A stretch of DNA of 54,201 nt from RXOA01 sp964547105 (GTDB lineage Bacteria > Bipolaricaulota > Bipolaricaulia > UBA7950 > UBA9294), in the NCBI GenBank assembly GCA_964547105.1, contig CAZJLO010000009.1:1-54201 (forward strand), in the 5' to 3' direction. The notes below the pieces were generated by a model. The model was not told where the DNA came from, did no database searches, and worked only from the letters and a program-made list of their open reading frames with translations. The translations under genes were made by a program, and so were the position numbers. Shown here one piece after another: positions 7,231 through 15,131 of the stretch (position 1 is its first letter; each line of letters opens with the position of its first letter).

Positions 7231-8706
7231 CTAGGCCTCCATTGCGTTGAGAACGCCGGCTCTCTCGTTGAACGCATCAATCTGGGCGTCGATCGGTCCC
7301 ACCATGGCATGAATGCGGTCCCAGTACTCGGGATAGTCATACCACTGCGCGTCGAGCTCTTCGACGTTGTGTCCCAGCTGCTCGATCCACGTGTAGTACT
7401 TGAGATTATGGATCCGCTTCCGATCCGTATACCGCAGTTCCAAACAATGATCCACGCCAGCTCCAAGCATGTAGCGGTTGTGGTCGACGGCAGCGCGGGT
7501 GCGGTCATACGCCCCCTGCTCACGTTCCAGCTCGCGCAACCTGGTCTGATACAGCTCCATCGAATCGGTCAAGACGGTCAGCACGACATCCCGTCCGGTA
7601 AGCTCGTAGTACTTGGCAAACTTGATCGCGCCGAGCAGATTCGCCACGCTCGAAATTCCAAGCAGATCAAGCTGGTCGACGATCGATGACGAGACGCCGC
7701 TATCAACAAGGAATTCATGTCCGGCAGGCTCGTTGAACAATCGAATCAGATTCATCGACGCATCGTCGTCGATGCCGATCACCATGTCCGTGTTTCGAAC
7801 ATTGTGAATCCACGGCACGTGCTTGTCGCCGATGCCTTCAATTCGGTGTCCACCGAATCCGTTGTCAAGAAGCGTCGGACACTGCAATGCTTCCGCAACC
7901 ACGAGCTGGCTCGTGGGATAGCGCTCCTTCAGGTAGTCGCCACATCCCATCGTCCCCGACGAACCCGACGTCAGCACAACGCCGGCGTATTGCCCGTCGC
8001 GAAGCTCGGCTTGCAGCACTTCTTCCATCGCATGGCCGGTTACATCATAATGCCACAGATGGTTGCCCGGTTCGTCGAACTGGTTGAAGATCATCACGTT
8101 GTCACGCGTCGCTTCCAGCTCGAGACACTTCTGGAAGATCTCCCACACGTTCGACTCACATCCCGGCGTGGCGATCACTTCTCCGGCTACGTTGCTCAGC
8201 CAGTCAAAGCGCTCGCGCGACATCCCCTCGGGAAGAATGGCGATCGATTCACACGCAAGCAGGTTGGCATCGTACGCCCCTCCGCGGCAGTAGTTGCCGG
8301 TGGACGGCCACACCGCCTTGTGAAAGGTCGGATCGAATTGCCCCGTAACCAAACGCGGCACAAGGCAGCCGAAGGTGGCACCCACCTTGTGGGCACCCGT
8401 CGGGAACCACTTCCCGACAAGCCCGATGATGCGCGCGTTCGTCCCCGTCAGCTCCGGGGGGAACTCAATGTAGTTCACACCGCCATACCCGCCGCCCTGC
8501 GGCGTTGGCTCGTTCTTCCATGTAATGCGAAACAGGTTCAAAGGGTGCAGATCCCACAGCCCGATTTCGGCAAGCCGTTTCTTGACCGCAACCGGAATCC
8601 GTGATGGATCTTTCATTTGCGCAAACGTGGGAACGATGATCCCGCGCTCCCTTGCTCGTGACACTGTTCGTTTCAGTTGTTCTTCATGTACCGTCAGATC
8701 AATCAT
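7231..8706 (-). CDS. PLP-dependent enzyme, fold-type II (tryptophan-synthase-beta-like superfamily)
   Basis: The 491-residue protein has a TrpB-like PLP lysine motif, FPTGAHKVGA with Lys107, and a phosphate-binding loop TSGSSGTMG (about 246-254). Other strong blocks are LWDLHPLNLFRITWKNEP, WPSTGNYCRGGAYD, GFGGHRIEGIGDKHVPW and VVLTVLTDSMELY. It resembles the family usually labelled 'pyridoxal-5-phosphate-dependent protein subunit beta'. It is longer than, and distinct from, diaminopropionate ammonia-lyase (YgeX). The ATG at 8706 has GGAGGA just upstream. It is divergent from a FadR-type regulator with arcC and ygeW-type genes, so deamination or beta-elimination of an amine-bearing product of that pathway is a reasonable but unproven role. 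Confidence 0.8.
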   Translation of the reverse strand: MIDLTVHEEQLKRTVSRARERGIIVPTFAQMKDPSRIPVAVKKRLAEIGLWDLHPLNLFRITWKNEPTPQGGGYGGVNYIEFPPELTGTNARIIGLVGKWFPTGAHKVGATFGCLVPRLVTGQFDPTFHKAVWPSTGNYCRGGAYDANLLACESIAILPEGMSRERFDWLSNVAGEVIATPGCESNVWEIFQKCLELEATRDNVMIFNQFDEPGNHLWHYDVTGHAMEEVLQAELRDGQYAGVVLTSGSSGTMGCGDYLKERYPTSQLVVAEALQCPTLLDNGFGGHRIEGIGDKHVPWIHNVRNTDMVIGIDDDASMNLIRLFNEPAGHEFLVDSGVSSSIVDQLDLLGISSVANLLGAIKFAKYYELTGRDVVLTVLTDSMELYQTRLRELEREQGAYDRTRAAVDHNRYMLGAGVDHCLELRYTDRKRIHNLKYYTWIEQLGHNVEELDAQWYDYPEYWDRIHAMVGPIDAQIDAFNERAGVLNAMEA

Positions 8707-8743
8707 GCGTCCTCCAGATCTCCCGCATCTCGACTCTGTGCTC

Positions 8744-8772
8744 TTGTTGCGGGTGTCCGGCAATGCTATCAT
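8744..8772 (+). promoter_or_regulatory. Promoter of the FadR-arcC-ygeW-xdh operon with possible operator
   Basis: TTGTTG (8744-8749) and TATCAT (8767-8772) are separated by 17 bases, a good sigma70 layout. An imperfect palindrome, TTGCGGGTGTCCGGCAA (8747-8763), fills the spacer with arms matching in 6 of 7 positions. Its position suggests the operator of the FadR-type regulator, and it also sits in the control region of the divergent PLP-enzyme operon. Confidence 0.5.
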
Positions 8773-8806
8773 ACAGCTTGACAGGATGGCAACCAGAGAA
8801 CGTCGC

Positions 8807-9523
8807 ATGCAACCACAAGAGTTTGAGAAAGTTCGTCCCAGAAAGGTCTCTGCTATCGTCGCCGAACAGATCGTCGAGGCGATTACACGCGGGGATTACT
8901 CGGTCGGATCGAAGCTCCCACCTGAGTTCGATCTTGCCGAACGAATGGGTGTGAGCCGCCCTTCCGTGAGGGAGGCTCTTTCGGCACTTCAGGCCGTCGG
9001 GGTGGTCGAATCCCGTCCCGGCAGCGGCAACTACGTGCTCCGGCGCCCTCCGCTCACCGACGAGGATGCTGCTCCGCACCTGATCGAAAGCGAAGACGGC
9101 TGTCTTGAGGTCATGGAGGCGCGGGCGACGCTCGAACCTCCGATTGCGTACCTTGTCGCACAGAAGGCCGATCAAGCGACCATCCGAATGCTCGACGCCA
9201 CCATTGACAACATCCGCGCCAAAGTGCGAGAGAATCGCTTCAACGCCTATTTGGACGCTGACAAGGCATTCCACATCGCGTTGGTCGAGGCGACGGGAAA
9301 CCAGCTACTTCAAGACGCCCTTGCGCCGCTCCTCGCTTCGATCGATCAGAAGCTGTACCGCGAGTACACCCATCATTACTACTTGAAGAACGTCTCCGAT
9401 ATCGAGCTGGTTGCAGAACTCCATGCCGACATTGTAGGCGCAATCCGTGCCGGGAATCCCGATCTGGCATTCGGACGGATGAACAGGCATTGGACACGGA
9501 TGCTCGAGATCTGGGAAGCATGA
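8807..9523 (+). CDS. FadR-family (GntR) transcriptional regulator
   Basis: The N-terminus (about residues 8-75) is a GntR winged helix: IVAEQIVEAITRGDYSVGSK, LPPEFDLAERMGVSRPSVRE and GSGNYVLRRP. The C-terminal all-helical FCD domain (about 95-225) includes EARATLEPPIAYLVAQKA, FHIALVEATGNQLL and HADIVGAIRAG, whose His/Asp residues usually bind metal and acid ligands. I prefer the ATG at 8807 (238 residues) because the predicted transcript begins near 8779; an in-frame ATG at 8786 is the alternative. It is the first gene of the operon with arcC and is divergent from the PLP-enzyme gene, so it very likely senses a pathway acid and controls both arms. Confidence 0.9.
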   Translation: MQPQEFEKVRPRKVSAIVAEQIVEAITRGDYSVGSKLPPEFDLAERMGVSRPSVREALSALQAVGVVESRPGSGNYVLRRPPLTDEDAAPHLIESEDGCLEVMEARATLEPPIAYLVAQKADQATIRMLDATIDNIRAKVRENRFNAYLDADKAFHIALVEATGNQLLQDALAPLLASIDQKLYREYTHHYYLKNVSDIELVAELHADIVGAIRAGNPDLAFGRMNRHWTRMLEIWEA

Positions 9524-9574
9524 AGAAGGGAACGACCGACGAATCAATCGGAGATGAAATTCCTGAGGTGATGT

Positions 9575-10531
9575 ATGAACGAAGAGAAGAAACTGGTGGT
9601 CGTCGCTTTGGGCGGAAACGCAATCCTTCAGCCCGGACAACGCGGAACCTTCGAAGAGCAGATGGAGAATGTGCGCGTTACCTGCAGCCAACTTGCGCAG
9701 ATGGTCCTGTCCGGACAGTACAAGGTGGTCATCACGCACGGCAATGGCCCCCAGGTCGGCAACATCCTTCTGCAAAATGAGACAGCACGCGACGTCGCAG
9801 CGCCGATGCCGCTGTTCGTGTGCGGAGCCGAGAGCCAGGGGCTGATCGGTCTGATGATTCAGCAGACGCTCCACAACCTTCTCGTCGCTGAAGGACGCGG
9901 CGACATCCCCGTGGCCACGGTGGTGACTCAAGTTGTCGTCGATCGTTCCGATCCGGCGTTCGAGAACCCGACCAAGCCGGTCGGGCCGTTCTACAGCGAA
10001 GACGAGGCAAGGAAGCTCGAGACTGAGAAAGGCTACAACGTCCGTGAGGACGCCGGCCGAGGGTGGCGGCGCGTGGTTCCATCACCCGATCCGATTGCTA
10101 TCTTCGAGAAAGAGGCGATCCGTCAACTGGTGGCCGCTCGCTCGCTTGTCATCGCCTCCGGCGGCGGTGGAATTCCGGTCGTCCAAGAAGGCGGGACGCT
10201 CCATGGTGTGGACGCGGTCATCGACAAGGACTTGGCTGGCCAGCGGCTTGCAGTGGATGTCGGTGCGAAAATCTTCATGGTTCTCACGGATGTCGAGCAG
10301 GCCGTGCTCCACTACAAGACGCCCCAGGCAAAGCCACTGTCGCATGTGACGCTGGAAGAGATCAGGGGCTACCACGCTGAAGGTCATTTCGCCAAGGGTT
10401 CGATGGAACCCAAGATCCGTGCCGCAATTCGTTTTGTGGAAGGGGGCGGAGAGCGGGCCATCATTACATCCCTAGATCGAGCGGTCGATGCATTGGAGGG
10501 TCGTGCGGGAACGACCATCACGCAAGACTAG
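9575..10531 (+). CDS. arcC: Carbamate kinase
   Basis: ArcC converts carbamoyl phosphate plus ADP into ATP, CO2 and NH3 (the catabolic direction). The 318-residue sequence matches along its full length: VVVALGGNAILQPGQ near the start, VVITHGNGPQVGN, QTLHNLL, VASGGGGIPV, VDAVIDKDLAG and GSMEPKIRAAIRFVE. The start follows GAGGTG by four bases. It lies 51 bases after the regulator and 42 before the first carbamoyltransferase. With those transferases working phosphorolytically, this gene is the ATP-yielding step. Confidence 0.97.
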   Translation: MNEEKKLVVVALGGNAILQPGQRGTFEEQMENVRVTCSQLAQMVLSGQYKVVITHGNGPQVGNILLQNETARDVAAPMPLFVCGAESQGLIGLMIQQTLHNLLVAEGRGDIPVATVVTQVVVDRSDPAFENPTKPVGPFYSEDEARKLETEKGYNVREDAGRGWRRVVPSPDPIAIFEKEAIRQLVAARSLVIASGGGGIPVVQEGGTLHGVDAVIDKDLAGQRLAVDVGAKIFMVLTDVEQAVLHYKTPQAKPLSHVTLEEIRGYHAEGHFAKGSMEPKIRAAIRFVEGGGERAIITSLDRAVDALEGRAGTTITQD

Positions 10532-10573
10532 TTTTCTTCGTACATAGAGACGATCCGCCAAGGAGGAGAGAGA

Positions 10574-11611
10574 ATGTCCAACACAACGCTTCGAGGAAGA
10601 GATTTCTTCACATGGCTCGATTTCACCCGAGATGAGATTGAAGCGATGCTCGACACGGCCCATGATCTGAAGCGGAAGTTCATCCGACGTGAGCCGCATC
10701 GAGTGCTCGATGGTCAAACGCTGCATATGTTGTTCTACAATTCGTCGCTCCGGACGCGTAATTCCTTCGAAGCCGGAATGACCCAGCTCGGCGGGCACGC
10801 TCACTTTCTCCAGCCCGGAGCAGTCTACACCCCGGCACTGAAAGGTGAGGAAGTCGCCTACTCCACCGAGAGAATCAGCGATGTCGCCCGTGTTCTGGCC
10901 GAGATGGGTGACGCCATCGCGATTCGAATCTACGGCAAACCGACGGGATGGCTGTATGGCAAGGGCGATCTGATCATCCGAGAGTTCGCCAAGTGGTCCA
11001 AGGTTCCCGTCATCAACATGGAAGACGACATGTACCACCCTTGCCAGGCTCTGGCTGACGTCATGACGATGCAGGAGAAGCTCGGTCACAATCTCCAGGG
11101 TAAGAAGTTCGTCATGAGTTGGGCGTATTCCGGTTCTGTTGCCAAGCCCCTCGCCGTTCCCCAGAGCGCGATCATTTCCGCGGCGATGATGGGAATGGAC
11201 GTGACGCTTGCCCACCCCGAAGGTCTCGACCTCGATCCGAAGGTTCTTCAGGCGACGGAAGGTCTGGCAAGAAAGAACGGCGGAGCGTTCAAGATCTCTC
11301 ATGACATGGACGAGTCCTTCAAGGATGCGCATGTCGTGTACCCGAAGGCTTGGACGGTTCAGCCAACCGATGGCTCCGGGATCATGGACGAAGCAAAGGC
11401 GAAGGCCGTGTTCGAAGCGAACAAGCATTGGATCTGCACCCAGGAGAAGATGGCGCTTACGAACGATGCCTATTACATGCATTGCCTGCCCGCAGATCGC
11501 GACATGGAAGTCACCGAAGATGTCATCGATGGACCCAACTCCATCATCATCGAAGAGGCGGCGAATCGTCTGCACGCGCAGAAAGGAATGATGGCGCTGC
11601 TGATGGCATAG
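10574..11611 (+). CDS. ygeW: Knotted carbamoyltransferase, YgeW/N-acetylornithine-transcarbamylase-like (copy 1)
   Basis: The carbamoyl-phosphate loop SLRTR (58-62, with NSFEAGMTQLGGHAHF after it), HPCQALADV (155-163) and HCLPADRD (303-310) are all intact. The segments WAYSGSVAKPLAVPQS, GMDVTLAHPEG and DAHVVYPKAW closely follow the YgeW pattern, while QLGGHAHFLQPG recalls N-acetylornithine transcarbamylase, so the true substrate is uncertain. At 345 residues it is shorter than E. coli YgeW. Such enzymes carry a C-terminal knot and work as trimers. It has a strong AAGGAGGAGAG site and is followed after 27 bases by a second homologue. With ArcC upstream, phosphorolysis of a ureido compound to carbamoyl phosphate plus amine is the likely direction. 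Confidence 0.85.
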   Translation: MSNTTLRGRDFFTWLDFTRDEIEAMLDTAHDLKRKFIRREPHRVLDGQTLHMLFYNSSLRTRNSFEAGMTQLGGHAHFLQPGAVYTPALKGEEVAYSTERISDVARVLAEMGDAIAIRIYGKPTGWLYGKGDLIIREFAKWSKVPVINMEDDMYHPCQALADVMTMQEKLGHNLQGKKFVMSWAYSGSVAKPLAVPQSAIISAAMMGMDVTLAHPEGLDLDPKVLQATEGLARKNGGAFKISHDMDESFKDAHVVYPKAWTVQPTDGSGIMDEAKAKAVFEANKHWICTQEKMALTNDAYYMHCLPADRDMEVTEDVIDGPNSIIIEEAANRLHAQKGMMALLMA

Positions 11612-11638
11612 CGACGCTGACCAAGGAGGGGAGGAAGC

Positions 11639-12661
11639 ATGAGCTGGTTCGATCTTGCCGGACGCGACTTGATCAGCGAACTGGATTGGACTCGCGAGGA
11701 GTATGACATCGCGATGAAGGTCAGCGATCAACTGAAGGGATTGACCTACAGTGGGAAGGCACATCCCTACCTGGAGTACAAGACGTTTGCCATGCTGTTC
11801 TTCGCCGGTTCGACACGAACGCGAATGTCGTTCGAGACCGCGATGACCCAGCTCGGCGGCCACTCGCAGTTCCTTAATCCGTCCACGATGAGGATGTCGC
11901 TCGAGGACAAGCCCGGCGCTGGCGAGACGGTCAAGGACACGGCCAAGGCGATGGCCCGTTTCTGCGACGGGATCGGGATCCGCCTACTCGATGATTCGGT
12001 GGACTACTACGGTCACGGAGACCTCGTCATGAAGAAGTTCGCCGAACATGCCGAGGTCCCGATCATCAATATGGCATCGGACATCAACCACCCATGCCAG
12101 TCGCTGACGGACATCTACACGATGCACGAGAAGCTGGGCAGCGTGGCCGGCAAGAAGATCGTCGTGATGTGGGCCTACACTCCGTGGGTTCGCGGACGCT
12201 GCTCGGTCCAGGGAACAGCCCTCATTTCCGCGATGTACGGGATGGACGTCGTCGTCGCCAATCCCCCGGAATACGACTTCGATTCGACCATCCTCGGCCA
12301 ATGCCGCGATCTTGCCTCGAAGTCGGGAGGCTCATTCGAAGTTGCGCATGATCTCGACAAGGCACTTGAGGGTGCCACGGTCGTGTTCCCTCGCAACTGG
12401 TTCACCGATCGCCGCTATGACATCGGCAAGGAAGAAGAGCTCAAGATCGCTCAGAACTACGTCGACTGGCGCTACACGGCCGACCGGCAGAAGAAACTCT
12501 GCAATCCTGGGCACCTCCTGCAGTGCATGCCGGTGGATCGGGGCAACGAAGCGGATCCGGAGGTTTGCGACAATGACCTCTCCTGGATCTATGATCAGGC
12601 AGAGAATCGCCTCCACACACAGAAGGCAATCCTCGCACTGACCATGGGAGGACGCCTCTAA
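11639..12661 (+). CDS. Knotted carbamoyltransferase homologue (copy 2), with altered HCLP motif
   Basis: This 340-residue protein is a diverged tandem homologue of the preceding gene. It keeps the carbamoyl-phosphate loop STRTR (58-62) and HPCQSLTDIY (151-160), but the substrate-side HCLP motif reads QCMP (295-298, QCMPVDRG), with the His replaced by Gln. It has WAYTPWVRGR where copy 1 has WAYSGSVAKP, and a distinctive FPRNWFTDRRYDIGKEEEL segment. It is preceded by AAGGAGGGGAGG and stops two bases before the molybdenum enzyme. It may handle a different ureido substrate, form a mixed oligomer with copy 1, or be a regulatory/inactive partner; the intact phosphate loop argues against a dead gene. 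Confidence 0.85.
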   Translation: MSWFDLAGRDLISELDWTREEYDIAMKVSDQLKGLTYSGKAHPYLEYKTFAMLFFAGSTRTRMSFETAMTQLGGHSQFLNPSTMRMSLEDKPGAGETVKDTAKAMARFCDGIGIRLLDDSVDYYGHGDLVMKKFAEHAEVPIINMASDINHPCQSLTDIYTMHEKLGSVAGKKIVVMWAYTPWVRGRCSVQGTALISAMYGMDVVVANPPEYDFDSTILGQCRDLASKSGGSFEVAHDLDKALEGATVVFPRNWFTDRRYDIGKEEELKIAQNYVDWRYTADRQKKLCNPGHLLQCMPVDRGNEADPEVCDNDLSWIYDQAENRLHTQKAILALTMGGRL

Positions 12662-12663
12662 CA

Positions 12664-15009
12664 GTGAGCGATCGTTCACGGCATGACGCCCTGAGATGGA
12701 TCGGAAAGCCCCTTCCAAGGCCTGATGCGGAAGACAAGGTTACGGGGAGGGCAAGATACGTTGATGACCTTGCTCTTTCCGGCATGCTTCATGGCTATGT
12801 CATCCGCAGCACCTACCCTCATGCGCGGATCCGTGAGCTCGACCTTGAATCCGTAGACGCCGATCCAAATGTCGTATGCACCGTCACCGCCGACGATATT
12901 CCCGGCGACAATGTTGTCCCGGTGATCTTCGATGATCAGCCGGCACTTGCTCGTGATGGAATCGTCCGCTATGTCGGCGAGCCGATCGCGTTGGTAGTGG
13001 CCGTCTCAAGGCGAGCAGCCCAACGCGCCGCCGCGAAGGCCCGCGTCGACTATGAACCGCTCCCCGCAGTCGCTGACCCGGTTGCCGCGCTGGAACCGGA
13101 CGCGCCTGCCGTTGCAGTCCGCGAAGCGACCCAGACGCCCCCCAATGTGTTTACGGAACTCCACATCGACAAGGGCAATACGGATCAGGCCTTCTCAGAC
13201 GCTGACATCGTCGTGGAGGGTGAGTACCGAACCGGCTACCAGGAGCACGCCTACCTCGAGCCACAGGGAGCCATTGCCGTCCCCGAGGAATTGGGGGCCG
13301 TGGCGATCTATGGATCGATGCAATGCCCGTTCTACGTTCAGAAGTCCGTGGCACGGGTCCTCGGTTTACCCTACGCTCGCGTTCGGATTGTCCAGACAAC
13401 CACCGGTGGGGCGTTTGGCGGCAAAGAAGATGTTCCTTCGCTCATCTGCTGTCTGGCCGCGCTGATGGCGTTCAAGTCGGGACGCCCGGCAAAGCTCGTT
13501 CTCGATCGGGCCGAGGATATTCTCACAACCAGCAAACGGCATCCATCGATTGTCCGCTACCGGACGGCGGCGCAGCAAGATGGGAGGCTGCTTGCCGTAG
13601 ATGTCGACTACATCTTTGATTCCGGCGCCTACCAAACCTTATCTCCCGCCGTTCTCTGGCGCGGTCTACTTAGCGCATGCGGTCCGTACAGAATCCCCAA
13701 CGTTCGTATTCGCGGGCGCTCGGTCGCAACGAATACGGTCCCTTGCGGCGCGTTCCGCGGATTCGGCTCGCCACAGCTCAATCTTGCGCATGAATCACAG
13801 ATCGATCGCGTCGCCCGTCAATCGGGGATCGATCGCCTCCAAATTCGCAAGATCAATGCACTTCGCCCGGGCGATGAAACCGCCTCCGGGCAGATCCTTA
13901 CGGAAAGCGTCGGGATCGGCGAAACACTCTCACGTGTCGGCGAACTTGTCAATCCGGATGGAGCAGCCAAAGCCGGAAACCACGCTGGCAGCACGATGTC
14001 ATCGAAGCTGTCTACGTCGAGTTGGACGACGCCATCCGCGCCGAACCGGCGTCGCGGCATCGGCATCTGCTCCGTGATGTACGGCGTCGGCCTTGGAGGC
14101 CGGTCACCGTTTCTCGACAAGGCCGGTGCGTACGTCAAACTCGAAGCGGACGGCTCGGTCAGTGTTGCCGTAGGAACCGTCGAAATGGGGCAGGGCTTGC
14201 TTGCCGCGCTGATCCAAACGGCGTCCGAGTCTCTTGATATTCCCCGCAACCTGATCACAGTCCTTCCCGTTGATAGCTCGCGTGTGCCCGACAGCGGCCC
14301 GACGGTAGCGTCACGGGGCACGATCATGAGCGCTCTCGCCATTCAGGACGCTGCCTCCAAGCTGCGAACCCGTATCGAAGATGTCGCCGAACAGATGCAT
14401 GTCCCACGCGATGAGATTGCTGCTCGGCTCCCCGAAATCGCGGCGCAGTTCTGGCTGGGCAACATCGACCCGGCGACCGAGGGGTGGACGCAAACCCAGC
14501 CGGTGACATGGGATGATGCAACCGGCCGAGGCGACGCCTACGCAGTGTACGCGTTCGCGACGCACGTTGCGGAAGTCGAGATCGATGTATCCACCGGCGA
14601 AGTGTCTATCGAGCGGTTTATCGCCGTTCATGATTCGGGAACCGTCCTCAATCTGCAGATGGCTACAGGTCAGGTCGAGGGTGGGATCGCTCAAGGAATC
14701 GGTCTCGCCGTCATGGAGGAGATTCCTCGAATCGGCGGAAAGCTGATCGTAAACGGGTTCACCACCTACCGCATCCCGACGATCCGAGATGTTGCTCCTG
14801 ACACGCAGGTGGATTTCGTCGAGACCTATTGGCCGTCGGGACCATTCGGAGCCAAGGGTCTGGGCGAAGTTCCGCTAATGGCGTCTCACGGGGCGGTCGC
14901 CCGTGCGATCGCGGATGCCCTGGGTGATTCCGAGCCGAAGACGCTTAGCTACCCACTTTCGCCTGAACGGATCAAGACAATCTTGACGCAAACTCGATCA
15001 TCACAGTAA
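12664..15009 (+). CDS. Molybdenum hydroxylase large subunit (xanthine dehydrogenase family)
   Basis: The 781-residue protein has the molybdopterin-subunit layout: an N-terminal aldehyde oxidase/xanthine dehydrogenase a/b hammerhead (about 15-150), then the Mo-binding region with GGAFGGKE (248-255), PCGAFRGFG, GTVEMGQGLL and GAKGLGEVPL, whose Glu735 is the expected catalytic base. The start is a GTG two bases after the previous stop, with GGAGGA about 12 bases upstream. No [2Fe-2S] or FAD subunit is encoded next to it. It probably hydroxylates a purine or other N-heterocycle feeding the carbamoyltransferase step. Residues about 425-457 (SSKLSTSSWTTPSAPNRR) form an odd Ser/Thr-rich insert that may reflect paired frameshifts. 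Confidence 0.88.
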   Translation: MSDRSRHDALRWIGKPLPRPDAEDKVTGRARYVDDLALSGMLHGYVIRSTYPHARIRELDLESVDADPNVVCTVTADDIPGDNVVPVIFDDQPALARDGIVRYVGEPIALVVAVSRRAAQRAAAKARVDYEPLPAVADPVAALEPDAPAVAVREATQTPPNVFTELHIDKGNTDQAFSDADIVVEGEYRTGYQEHAYLEPQGAIAVPEELGAVAIYGSMQCPFYVQKSVARVLGLPYARVRIVQTTTGGAFGGKEDVPSLICCLAALMAFKSGRPAKLVLDRAEDILTTSKRHPSIVRYRTAAQQDGRLLAVDVDYIFDSGAYQTLSPAVLWRGLLSACGPYRIPNVRIRGRSVATNTVPCGAFRGFGSPQLNLAHESQIDRVARQSGIDRLQIRKINALRPGDETASGQILTESVGIGETLSRVGELVNPDGAAKAGNHAGSTMSSKLSTSSWTTPSAPNRRRGIGICSVMYGVGLGGRSPFLDKAGAYVKLEADGSVSVAVGTVEMGQGLLAALIQTASESLDIPRNLITVLPVDSSRVPDSGPTVASRGTIMSALAIQDAASKLRTRIEDVAEQMHVPRDEIAARLPEIAAQFWLGNIDPATEGWTQTQPVTWDDATGRGDAYAVYAFATHVAEVEIDVSTGEVSIERFIAVHDSGTVLNLQMATGQVEGGIAQGIGLAVMEEIPRIGGKLIVNGFTTYRIPTIRDVAPDTQVDFVETYWPSGPFGAKGLGEVPLMASHGAVARAIADALGDSEPKTLSYPLSPERIKTILTQTRSSQ

Positions 15010-15023
15010 CCCCGAAAAAGGCA

Positions 15024-15051
15024 GGCCGCGAGCGCGTATGCCCTCGCGGCC
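15024..15051 (+). terminator. Terminator-like hairpin ending the arcC-ygeW-xdh operon
   Basis: GGCCGCGAG (15024-15032) pairs perfectly with CTCGCGGCC (15043-15051) around a 10-base loop, 15 bases after the molybdenum-enzyme stop. The following GTTCTCAGTTTCCTGT is only moderately T-rich, so it may be a weak intrinsic terminator. Confidence 0.65.
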
Positions 15052-15131
15052 GTTCTCAGTTTCCTGTCAATCTCTTCCACATACATCATTCGGCAGGAAG
15101 AAATCGCGATCTCTCGCACATTCCCCCGTGC

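Noticed and set aside
10574..12661. Ordinary arginine biosynthesis or arginine deiminase genes (argF/arcB)
   Set aside because: The motifs (HCLPAD, VYPKAW, QLGGHAHFLQPG) fit the knotted YgeW/acetylornithine type rather than classical OTCase, and no arginine deiminase or antiporter gene is present.
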